A stretch of 64,000 nucleotides of DNA, from positions 1-64,000 of the forward strand of contig VXCM01002826.1 in NCBI GenBank assembly GCA_014773175.1. The letters are read 5' to 3'. The position numbers and the translations under genes are program-made. Below the pieces are notes generated by a model. The model was not told the DNA's origin. It saw nothing but the letters and a program-made list of their open reading frames with translations, and made no database searches. The DNA is from Lucifuga dentata. Its lineage: Eukaryota; Chordata; Actinopteri; Ophidiiformes; Bythitidae. Positions 25,599 to 38,577 of the stretch are shown piece after piece. Numbering within the stretch: the stretch's first letter is position 1; the number at the start of each line of letters is the position of its first letter.

Positions 25599-26977
25599 TC
25601 CCTTGTCCCGAAACAAGATTCATAAATTCATACAGTATAAAAGAGTTTAAAGTTATTTAAAACTATATATTTTTGTATTAGGAAAAAATAGTAGTCTACA
25701 TTAAATCATAAAGTTGTAATCTGAATGTTTTGTAAAAATTTTGCTCAGAATTTTAGTCATTTGAAATTGTGTCCCATAGTTTTCCAAAACAGATATTTCC
25801 AAAAACGTCATAAAATCAGGGAATTTTGTGGTTAGCTCAAACTGTGAGGATCCTTTNCAGATATTTCCAAAAACGTCATAAAATCAGGGAATTTTGTGGT
25901 TAGCTCAAACTGTGAGGATCCTTTAACACTTCCTGTTTCCCTTGGAACTAGTGTAGTGCAGTTGAGGTAAGTTTTTAATTTTTTAATATTTAATACATAT
26001 AATATTGATAAGACTGTGGTCACAACCATAACCTGTCAACACCGTCAGCCTTTAACAGATAAGATTAGTTTGAAATTAAGAATCAGAATTATGAATTTTA
26101 TGGAGATTATAGAGCCAGCTAGAAAATGAAAAAAAAAAAAAAATGGATTTTTAACTATAATATAGATAATTATAATACATGAGTTATCTGTAGCAATGTG
26201 GAATTTTGTCAACTCTGTCAGAACTTCTGTCTGACGGTGCTGATACACATAATGACATTGTCATTATTATTATTATTTTTTAAATATTTTCAGTTATAAG
26301 AGTTCATGATTTTGGCAAAAACTTTAATGAGTTTTGAATATTTAAAGTTGTTAATTTTCCTGTTTCTTACAAGTTCAGTAATTTACTGTCAGATATGTCT
26401 CCACCATCAAAGGATTGTCAGATGGCCTTTGTTTGAAAAAGAAAAATAACTGCTTTAGCCTTTTCTGTTAAAAGTGTTTCTATAATAAAAAGTTACCTTT
26501 TTAAACTGTCAGGGCGATTTTTAAGTTTTAAAGTGTTATTTCCTTTTATTGAGATTAAATATAAAGGTGGAAAGTTTACAAAAAGTTAACCTGCCAGCGG
26601 GTTTGAAAGACATGTTTTCTTTAAACAATCGCCAAAATTACACCATTTTTCATTGCCAGAAACTTTAAAAATCAAAATTATCGTCAGGTTTTCAAATTTC
26701 CGACGGTCCTTGAACTTACCATGGGCACCAAACCAAGAAGTAAAGAAACGTAACCAAATTTAAGCTTAAAATAGTGATATTTCCTCAAAATCACTTTATT
26801 ATAGATGTCTCATTTAAACTTCGCTAAAAAACAAAAAAAAAATCCAATCCAAATTCTGTAAAAAGCAAAAAATTCGGCGTTTTTCGCTGTTACTAGCAAG
26901 CCTGAAGCGCTAAAGCGGCATTTAAAAGTCACATGACAACAATTCAGCGAGTTATTGGCTGAATGCCCCCCCCCCCN

Positions 26978-27015
<38 letters not shown>

Positions 27016-27272
27016 TTTTTTATAGATTATATCTTTTTTCAATTTTTTAAAATTAATTATCAAAGAAATTCAACATCCATTTTTTTTTTTTATGCTTTAT
27101 GACATTATAAATGTGTTATACTGCACAAAAGACATTTTTGACTTCTTCCTATATATAGCCATGATTGAGCTGCTTCCATAGAGGTGCAGGACTTGCAGGT
27201 ACAGTGAAAAATGAGTAAAAATGTGACAGGAGCAAAAACTGCCCAGAAAGTGCTTGGGGTCCAGAGAGGTAA

Positions 27273-27320
<48 letters not shown>

Positions 27321-27321
27321 N

Positions 27322-27379
<58 letters not shown>

Positions 27380-27966
27380 ATTTTGATTAATTTAAGAATA
27401 TGTGTGAAACAGAAACTGTACAGATGGTTACTGGGTAAATATTTTGTTATGAGCAAAACAAATAAAAATAAAGCAATATTTTTTTGTGTCTGGTGTTGAC
27501 AAAAATCTAGCACTGTTCGAAAAAACAAGCAATTTGTAAGAAAATGGTAGAACTGGGAGATTGTCCGTCAACATGGTTTGAAACTTGTTTTAGAAGAATA
27601 TATAAGTAGATTTCTGATACAATCAAGTTCATTTTCTTTTCAAATTGAAACCCTGTTTTGTTACTGACTGTGAATACGTAACATGGCTTCATGAAGCCAA
27701 AACATGTATAAACAGTATTTTGATGGTCGTGTTTTAAATTTATCAGAGAGTTTAATTGCACACAGCATTAATGGCATTACTGTACAAAAATCACATTTTA
27801 CATACAAATATCAAACATTAGAAAAAATATTCAAATCATCTGTTATAGAATGCCAATTTTCTAAATAGTAAAATAGTGAGTGAAGACAGGTCCTGAATGT
27901 ACCTAATATATCTTTAATTATTATTTTTAATCACGGCTTTAACATAACTTGATGGACCTGATCAGG
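25599..27966. other. A/T-rich gene-free DNA with homopolymer gaps
   Basis: Contains a gap duplication around N at 25857, a C-run/N/T-run at 26967-27012, and about 100 As with one N at 27279-27376. Frames across these are poly-Lys or poly-Phe artefacts. A minus-strand ATTAAA at 27913-27918, about 50 nt past the gkup stop, is a possible polyadenylation signal for that gene. Confidence 0.5.
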
Positions 27967-30900
27967 TCAGCGCTGGCTGCACATGGTGCTAGCAGACGGG
28001 TCGTATGGTACAATGACACAGAAGACGCAGCCTGCCTCCTGGAAAGCTTTCCTCATCGCCACCTAGTGGGACAAACAGACAACTTCCAACACTGAGAGGC
28101 TGGACAAACAAATAACTCTTCAGAATTTACAGTAGCCTTTAGATCCATACATTTACAAGAGGTATGACTTGTCCACTTTGGTTTACAACTGTTAGCATTA
28201 GCATCTTTTCCCGGTATCAGATATCATGGCTTCAGATTGATTTTTCAAACATTTTTCTCATTTAACAGATTTGAGAATTGATTCCAGTCATAAACGTGTA
28301 CATGTTCATTTTCCCGTGTAACATTTTCACACGTTTCTTTATCTGGTCACATTAATTTTTATATCTGAAGATACTATGATGCCTTTTTAGTCAGTTTGAT
28401 CTGGTCTTCATGTGTTGTTGACCTTGGTAAAAACATGTCTTGTGTCTTATAACTGACTGCAGTTGAAACTGTACATTAGCAGCTATCTTATAAATTCTTT
28501 GCATGTCACACTGTGCCAGATAAGTATGTGTGAGACTGTAGGGTATCAAATTTAATAGCATGTCAGATTGTGCCATGAATGCCCGGTGAATCACAGCACG
28601 ACAGCAAAGAGGAAAACATTTTGCTGAAACTTCCAGATTTTGATGTTGTGCTGCTGCAAACTAACAATGAGAATAAAGATGACATTTTAGTCAGCAATCC
28701 GTAAGGTTATTCTAGACCGCAGGATGATACACAGACGGTGAGCAAAGACAGCCTGCGACAAAGTTCTGAGCATGTCAGGACTTTAGCGCCAACATCTCTC
28801 ACACTGACATGCTTCAAACCATGAAGGCCATGAAGCAGCCAGATGGATGACAAGTTGCTGAGCCGTTTCTGCCTGCCGTTTACTGTCAGAAATAACATTT
28901 TAATATGAGGTGCAAAAGGGGCCTTTAAGTCAGTAATTTTTACTCAAAAGTATAATTTTCCGTGAGACGAGTGATGGCTGGAAAGTCGGCAGTAAAGTGA
29001 ATGTCAGAAGATGCAAAACCATGACCTTTAACCTGAGCCTAAAGCTTCAAAGTCTCACCAGTCTTTCTTGGTCCAGACACAGACCGACCACTGCTCCTCC
29101 ACTGCCAGGTAACTTCACAGCTGAACCAAACTGCATGAGGCAGCAGAAACACAATCAGTACATAAACAGGGAAACAAAAGAAACAAAAAAAAAAAAAAAA
29201 NAAAAAAAAAAAAAAAACATAAAAAAGAACAAATATTGTTCAGTAAACACAAGTGAAAGCCTGGTTCAGCTACCTGCCGGGCCAGCTGGACCATCCTGAG
29301 ATTCCCAGAACCCAGACAGTTGTCAGTGTAGACGGACCTATGAGATATATGTGTTGCATGTCTTTAGCTGTTACTCTAACTTCAGCATCAATGCCTTGAA
29401 TCAAAATATACTGTCTACCTCCGTAGCTCAAAGTTCCGGTCCATGAGCTGGGCAAGTTTGCTCCAGTCTCTGTCCTGCAGAGCCACCCTGCAGGGACAAC
29501 CATTTCAAACCTTTACAGGCACCATTCAGCAAGCAAGCAAAGCTCAAGGCAACATCAGAAACGACACATTTCCCTCAGTTTGGAGCCACTCAAACCAACC
29601 TGGCTTCATCTGTCAGCTCAGCAAAGGTCTTCATGGCCTCAACCACCAGAGGTTCTCCTGCAGGAAACACACAGCAGCACAGCAGAGGTCAAAGTAATGC
29701 ATGACGCATTTCCTCTGTTAGGATGCACAACTTCACACACATACACATGCAAAAAAATACATAAACAACACACCATACACACACACACACATACAGAGCC
29801 TCCACATAGACCAGTCAGCCACAACATTAAAACCACTGACATATGAAATGAATTACATGGATCATCTAGTTACAATGGCACCTGTAAAGGGGTGGGATAT
29901 ATTAGCAGCAAGTCAACAGTCAGTTCTTGAAGTTTATGTGTTGAAGCAGGAAAAATGTGCAGCGTGAGGATCTGAGCCACTTTGACAAGGGTCAACATGC
30001 GATGCTAGATGACTGGGTCAGAGCGTCTCCAAAATGGCAGGTCTGTGGGGCATTCCTGGTATGCAGGTCAGTACCTACCAAAAGTGGTCCAAGGAAGGAC
30101 GACCAGTGAACCGGTGACAGGGTCATGGCGCCCGAGGCTTACTGCTGTACATGGGGAGCGAAGGCTAGCCCATCTGGTCTGATCCCACAGAAGAGCTGCT
30201 GCAGCACAAACAGCAGAAAAAATAGCTGCTGCTATGATAGAAGGTGTCAGAACACACAGCATGGCAGCATGCTGCGTATGGCTGCGTAGCCGCAGACCAC
30301 TCAGAGCGCCATGCTGACCAGTCCACTGTCCAAAGCTCCTACAATGGACATGTGAGCATCAGAACTGGACCATGAGCGATGGAAGAAGGTGTCCTGGTCT
30401 GATGAATCAGGTTTTCTCTGACATCATGTGACAGCCAGGTGTGTGTGCGTGGTTTACCTGGGAAGAAATACACCAGGTGCACTATGGGAAGAAGGCAAGC
30501 CGGCGGAGGCAGGGTGATGATCTGATGATGTTCTGCTGGGAAACCTTGAGTCCTGATTCATGTGATGTTACTTTGACATGTAGCACCTAAATATGGCTGC
30601 AGACCAAGTCCAGCCCTTCATGCAGCAGTATTTCCTGATGTCATGGCCTCTTTCAGCAGGATAACACATCCTGCCACGCTGCTAACATTGTTCAGGAACG
30701 GTTTGAGGAACATGACAAAGAGTTCAAGGTGTTGACTCAGCCTCCAAATTCCCCAGATCTCAGTCCAATCCAGCATCTATGGGATGTGCTGGAAAAATAA
30801 GTCTGATCCATGAAGGCCCCACCTCACAACTTCAGGACTTAAAGGATCTGCTGCTAACATCTTGGTGCAGATACCACAGGACACCTTCAGAGGTCTGTGG

Positions 30901-31720
30901 AGTCCATGCCTCCACGTCAGAGATGTTTTAGTGGTACGAGGAGACCTACACGATATCAGGCAGCTGGTTTTAATGTTGTGGCTGANAGAGATGTTTTAGT
31001 GGTACGAGGAGACCTACACGATATCAGGCAGCTGGTTTTAATGTTGTGGCTGATCGGTGTGTATTGGCACCTTGTCAAATAAAAGCAAACTGTGCCGTAA
31101 AAAAACCCAGTCTTTATTACGTGTCATCTTTACCTTTGATTCCAAATATTAACAAAAACTGAACCTTTAATTAAAGTAAAATAATTGAAAGAAAAAAGAA
31201 ATTCACACACACACACACAGAACAGATCAGATCAGATAAGGCAAGGTAAGATAAGATAAGATAAGAAGTACTTTATTGTCCCAAAGGGAAACTTGTCTTA
31301 GGCTCCGATGTGCAAACTGCATACAGTGCAAGTACATCAGGGATGGGCAACTGGTGGCCCGCGGGCTGGATACGGCCCGCACCTTTGACCTGTCAAGCTC
31401 TTGGATGACTTCCCAATTAATAAAAATGAAAATTATAAGTGTTTTCCTTTGTAGTACCACCATCCACCAACAGAGGGCGCTCAGTTGCTCAGTCATTACT
31501 GATGCAGTATTACTACCATCTATTCCATGGTAGCACAGGAGACAGCTTTCAGTGAAAGAATAAGGTCAGGTCAGGTCCAGTGGGGGTCAGTGCTGCATGT
31601 TAACATCCAGCAGAAGCTGCTATTTTCCTGCATCTCCACAAGTAAATGTCTCTTTTCCTCTCCACGGTGACAGAACGAGAGGTGGGGAGTAAGTGAGTGA
31701 GTGAGAGAGAGAGAGAGAGN

Positions 31721-31759
<39 letters not shown>

Positions 31760-34700
31760 GGCCCTTTTACAGTGAACGCGATTTTAAGCGCAAATAAATT
31801 GCATTCTCAATTAAAAACTACATCAGTTATTATCGTTATTAATTATTATTATCACTTAATCAGAGTATGGCACAAGGCGAAATTTCGCATCGCAAAAATG
31901 CAGCATTTATTTTATTAGCTCCATTTTTTTTCCTTCTTTCGCCTGCAGCAAGAGCGGATCAGCCAAATCAAAACTGTCATCACACGTCACGTTTTATGTT
32001 GACTCAACGTGCATCTCAGCAGTTTTCTTATGACACACGGTGTGTGTAACAATGCGTGGTTTATCACAGCTCAGTCTGNCATCTCAGCAGTTTTCTTATG
32101 ACACACGGTGTGTGTAACAATGCGTGGTTTATCACAGCTCAGTCTGTGCACCTACAGAGCACACATGAAGGTGCACTCTGACCGCCCGGCGTGTGCGCTT
32201 TTTACACACGGACTGTACTGCGCTCAGATATTAATATGACCTGAGACACATCGCCATACGCTGTTCTGGATCGATTGGCTCCCTGAAATTTGTCCTCTGC
32301 CTCCTCAGATGTGGAGCGTCATGGTAAAGTTTCAGCTCCTTATTGGACAGCGAAACTCCCTGTGTTCTTTCCTTCCCTGCAGAATCGGATGAATCCACAA
32401 ACGTTTTCTCTTCTTTTCTGTCATCACTGGATTGATGTTGAATCCATCTTGATGTTCTGTTGCGCCACCAAACTTTCTTGAGGAGCAGTCAGAAATTCAC
32501 GCCGCCACAGTTGTAAATGGTTTTGACATGGTAGTATGGTACATGGTAGTATGGTAGTATGGTTTGACATGGTAGTCCGAATATTCGCATATGAGTGCCG
32601 TTTATTCACATCACGTTAACATCTGGTATAACGGGGAGAATGACATTTTACTGGCCCCCAACCTCAATAAAGTTGCCCATCCCTGAAGTACTGTACATAC
32701 TGCATAAAGTGCATAAAACACAGTCCATAAAACATCCATCCATACATACATAGAACATACATACAGCATGACCCCGGCACAGCAGATTCAGTTCATAAAA
32801 CCAGTAACACACAGTTAAAAGCTAAAGGAACAGACAGGCAGTACTCGTAAAAAACAGTCATCTGGCTACATAATTAATGTTACACTTAATACAAATTCAG
32901 AAACCTGTCATAATACAGCCACAGTCAACAATACCAGNAATGTTACACTTAATACAAATTCAGAAACCTGTCATAATACAGCCACAGTCAACAATACCAG
33001 CAGCGACAACAACAGTCAAGTCCACACAGTCAAAGTAGCTTCAGCCAAGTAAAAGATTATTAAGAAAATAATAGTTTAAAATTAGTTGTTCAACAGTCTT
33101 ATGGCGGTGGAAACAAATGAAAGTCTGAGACGACTGGTTTTACATTTGCACACTGTTTCGTCTTCCAGAGGGCAACAATTCATACTCATGAAATAAAACA
33201 TGAGAGGGATCCTTCAGTATTCTGTGTGTGTCTGACTACAGCTTCCTCATAAATGGACTGAAGGGACGGATATTCTGTCTCCCCATCACCTTCATTGTTG
33301 TTTTCACCATGTTGGTAACCCTGGATTTTAACTGGACGGTGAGGGTGCCATACCATGCCGACATTCCAGATCTAACGATGCTTTCAAGCACCGCTCTGTA
33401 AAATGTCAGCATGATCTCGCCGCTCACACCAAACAGTCTGAGTCTACGCAGAAAGTGCAGCCTCTGAGCCAGCCTGGCACACAGATTATCTATGTGAACA
33501 CTCCAGCTTAACTTATGTCAATATGTATAGGAGCATACTTGCATGATTGTACTGTCTCTCTGATGATTACAGGTTCATGGTCACCCACCTCCCTGGGGTC
33601 AACTATCATCTCATTTGTCTTACTTAAATTTAAAATGAGATGGTGACGGTCACACCAGTTCACAAACAGCACTAGGACTTTTAACAATACGTATCACTCT
33701 TCTTTACAGGCGTTTTAATAACTGTTAATTAGCCGATATTAACTGGAGACCATCCACAGAGAACAGGAACGATTAACCAACATGCGAGGCCTACGACTGA
33801 ATCACGCTGTGCTGATATACAGTATAACAGGGTGCCTCCCCTCTTGTGTGATGTTACTTAAATATATATATACAGGTGCAGTGCCCATTAAAAATGTGCG
33901 TGTTCAGACTGGGCTGGCCTTTATGGTGTGCGCCACAGCCTGCCACAAGTGCCGCGGCGCATATGCTGCCGCGCCCAGAGGGTATCTTGCCACGTGGACT
34001 ACTTTCTACCAGCACAACTCAATTTGTGACCCACTTATCCAAACAACTTCACATGCAACCTGCAAGTCCTTGGGTCCTAAGCAATAAACCTGCTGAATAT
34101 CAACTTCAAACAGTGCCGGGTTCTAGAGATGTTGGTGCCACAGACAGATTTCTGCTTTTATAGTTCAGATTATAAGATGAATCCATGAAGCATGTACTCC
34201 AGGAAGTATGTTTATTCAAAACATACCGAGTCCAAATTTTTAAAATTTTAATAATTGGTGCCTCCTAAATGAGGTGGAAGCTCCTGTCTACAAAAACTAG
34301 ATTAACATGAGGGAATCCATCTGTAGATACTTAAGGTTGTTAGTACAGCCCTTTATGTAAAATGCACTGTCGGTTTCTCCACTAAACTAAAGTTTTTAGC
34401 ATACCAAGGTCCGCAAAAGAGAGAGAGAGTGAGAGAGATCCTGCAAAGTGCATATCTTTCTTTCATCATTTTAGTCTTGCTCACTGTCTGTCTCTCCGTC
34501 TGTCTCACTCACAGACGGAGAGACAGACAGTAATTCCTTTCATTACAGTCGAAGCCAGCCAGCTTTAATACGTAAGCGTGTGCGTGTGCTGCTATAGCAC
34601 TATAAACAGGAAAGCAAAACATACAGAAACATGCAATAAGCAAGAAATGTTCCTTGTAAAGTTGGACAGCCTAAGTCTAGCGATATTAGACAGTCTGAAT

Positions 34701-37700
34701 CTGCATTGAGGAAGAAGTGCAGTTCCTGTTCGTACCCAACGCGCCCAGAGCGTAACGGCAGTGCTGTCATTTTGTCTTCTGCGTGCGGACCATTTTTACC
34801 GGCACAAATTCGAAAACCGTTCAACCAAACAACTTCACACGTGGCAAAGGCACATCCTTGGATCTCGAGCGTTATACCTGCCGAATTTCCGCTTCATACA
34901 GCGCTGCGTTCTCGAGATATGTGTGCCACAGACAGACAGAGAATTACTGGCATTACAGTAATAATATAGATATATACATACATACACACACAGTGCACAA
35001 AGAATGCATATTACACAGAACAGTGGTACAATGATTCTGGCATAATTTTCTGACTCACTGCTGGAATACAACATTTTATGGAGGAGACCTGATCAGTCGA
35101 CCTCGGGGTCACTAGTCATGATCTACACCCCAACTGTGGCTTCATGCAGCAGAAAATAGACGAGTCATGAGTGACATGAAGAATAAAGACGCACCACTGA
35201 GCCAGCGCTGTCGAACGTTGCTGTGAATGCGTCCAGAGTCGCTGGGGTCACTAAGGTAGGCCAGCCAGAACAGTGGAAGATCCTTCATTTCCATGGAAAC
35301 ATAGTTACCTGCGGACAGAAGTACACACGTACACACACACACACGAGAAAATTGAGTCTTAAAGGATCATATGACTCATTTTGCATGTTTGAACCTAATA
35401 TATTCAATATTCATACACGTAAATGACAAATGACAATCGTTTCCCAAAGCATACTACTGGAACGGTGAATTAAAAATGTTTTTCCTACCTTCCAGACCTC
35501 CATTGGTTTCAGTTCATTCTGCTATTAAAATCAACTTGTTGATACTTGAAATGGTCTTGGGATAGGTAATCCATCATCACCAAGACGTGTATTCAGGTTT
35601 TTGTTTTGTTTTTTTTTTTAAGAACTTACATAATTTCAAGTTTTCAAGTTTTAGGAAGTAGTCCTGTACATAGTGCAAAGCAGCTACAGATGACTAACCT
35701 CATGTGTGTGTGTATGTATGGTAAGTGCCAGAGGGAGAGATATGTGAGAAGTAGAGAGGAATGAGCTAAAGAAGGGAAGGAGGTATGTAGATGATCCATC
35801 ATGTGTAGCTGTTGAGGACTGTTGATTTTAGTGTTTAAGCTCAATAAAAAGCGTGGAGTGAATGTATGCCTCCACCGGGGAATATAGTCCCAAAAGAAGA
35901 CCTGCGTTTATGGAAAAATTTAAAGGACCGTGACTTCATAAGGCTGTGTAACTATTAGCAGGAGAAACATGGATTTTTAAGGTGGGTGTATCACTTGAAT
36001 ATTTAATTTTGAAAAATTAAGAGATTATGCAAAATATCAGGAAAGCTGAAATACGGTTTTATCCTTCGGGAAATGATTGTCAGTAGCGTAATAACATGTA
36101 TGAAAATTGAATATATATTAGGCTCAAACATGCAAAATGGGTGGTATGGTCCTTTAANTAACATGTATGAAAATTGAATATATATTAGGCTCAAACATGC
36201 AAAATGGGTGGTATGGTCCTTTAAATCATTTACACACATCATGACAGACAGCAGATAAATACCGTAGCCCTGCTCCTCCATGAGCTTCTTGCTGAAATCC
36301 ATGTAGACTAAACCTTCATAGACCTGCAAAGCCAAAGAGAAGGTCAGGTTTAAACAGAAAGTTTTTAAAAAACAGATCACAGCTGATTATCTGACCTGCA
36401 CGACTCGATCCTGCAGGCCCGCAGTGATGAACAGCTCATCAGTCTCCACGCTCAGGATGAAGTTAGCTCGGATTTGCTTAGGGAGATCCTAAAAGATTTG
36501 AAAAATATGAAAATGTAAACTAACCGCTCATTTTAATTTTGTTTTCTTAAGATCAGAGCTTTATACTGGCTGGAGGTTCTTTTGTCTCGGATGCAGGGTC
36601 GATCCTCGCATTTTTGGGGTCCCCTAAGCAGATTTTGGACTTGGGACCTCCTAATTTCAGAATCTGGAACACTGACCTTTAACTTGCTTTTCTCCTGCTC
36701 CTACATTGTCATCAATGTTATCTTTCTTGTCTAAAGGTCGTAGCTACAGAAGCTCTGACCTTACACACTCACATCTTGTTTGTTTTGCGTTAAACTCCAA
36801 TTAGTTTGAAGTTTGGGCCCGCATGTTCAGAAAGAGAGAGAGAGAGTTTAATTGAAAGCTTTCAATCAAATCATTTCCAAGGGTTTTTATGTCTGTTTTT
36901 GGATAACTGACCAGGACCATTGGTAGTTATAAACACAGTCTTACAGGTTTTATATATATAGGACAACATTATTAAAAATATTATGCATCTGTGTTTCGAA
37001 GAAAAGTAATGATGGTTTGATCCACTCAGCGTTTTCCAGTGAATCCTCACTGAATCTGGAGGAAAATCCACTGAAGTGCTCGCACAAAGCAACACGCAGA
37101 CGCTGTTCTTCCAAATGCCAAAGGCAGGAAGTAAAGGAATTTAATTTTGAATGACAAGAGCATACAGGAGGGAGAGGACTCCAGAAATAATAATAAATAT
37201 AGCTGCAAGCGGCAATAAGCGGGATCCAAGCACAAGCAATGACTTGGCGAATGATTCAGTTTTTGCCGATTATTCAACAGGTATGGTCACAATAGACCTA
37301 ATCATTCATGAGATATCAGTTTTTGTCAAAGAAGCCACACCCACTCAACTTTGTCAACCAATTACATCAAAACGATAAAGACTATCAAAAAACTAAGAAG
37401 GTACTTTTTTCTGGCTTGATCCAGCCATGCGACATGCAAATTTTGGTGATGATTGAGCTAAAAAGGTAGGAGGAGATATGAAAGAACTGTTTTGAAAACA
37501 ATTCAAAATGGCACAAAATCTAGTAGGAGGGCAGAGGATGGACTATATCGCTGGATGCATACCGACCCAAAGAATGCAGGGAAAAAGGAATTTTGATCCT
37601 GTGACTTACAATTCAATAGTTATAGGCCAAAATGTAAACGTGCTTATCACACCACCGCCTTCAGGCCAATCTGTAATTTTTTTTTCCCTGAGTAGTGGGT

Positions 37701-38537
37701 GAGATGTTGAACCCAACTGTTAAGTTTCGTTACTGTAGCTTTTATAGTGTTTGAGAAAGAAATTGTTAAATCAAAATTTACAATAAATTCAAAATGGTGG
37801 AAAAACTACGAGTTAAGAAGGGGCGTGGCTTACATGGATAGATGCAGCTCAGCCTGAGGAATAAAGAGAAAAAAGAATTTTGATTCTACAATATATGGTT
37901 TAGAAGTTATTGATGAAAGTTTACTGTGGGTGTTATAGTGCCCACATCAGGTCAGTTGATGACTCATTTTGTTCAGATGTCTTTAGTGAACATGTCCACC
38001 AAGTTTGGTTACAGTAGACTAATTCTTTCAGGAGATATACCGCATTTTATAGCACAAGTCGTAAAATAAGCCACACCTACAACTTTCAGCAACTTTCAGC
38101 CAATTACAGCAAAACGATAAACAATATAAAAAAAATAAAAAATAAAGTGGTAACTTTTTTCTGGCTTCATCCAGACATGTCACATGCAAATTTTGGTGAT
38201 GATTGAGCTAAAACTGTAGGCGGAGATACAAAAAAACTGTTTTGCAAACATTTCAATATTGTGGAAAATCTAGCCAGACAGAAATGGGAGAGGCCTATGT
38301 GGTTAGATGCATATACATCCAAGGAATTCAAGGAAAAAAGAATTTTGATTCTAGGGCTTAGGGTTCAAACGTTATAGACCAATATACATCAAAATTTTGA
38401 AGTTGTTATTATAGCACCACCTTGAGGCCGATGGGTTTGAGTTTTGACGGATGAGTAGTGGTGAAGTTTTTGAAGCTACATGCCAAATTTCGTAGCTCTA
38501 GCTTTTACGGTTTCTGCTCCCCAGCTACTTTTAGCAG

Positions 38538-38577
<40 letters not shown>

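Noticed and set aside
27097..27528. 143-codon minus-strand frame
   Set aside because: Its centre is poly-Phe from a long A/T homopolymer with an N; the flanks show no similarity to a protein family.
31680..31760. (GA)n tract with N as a regulatory GAGA element
   Set aside because: Simple microsatellite inside a hAT-like insertion, far from any promoter.
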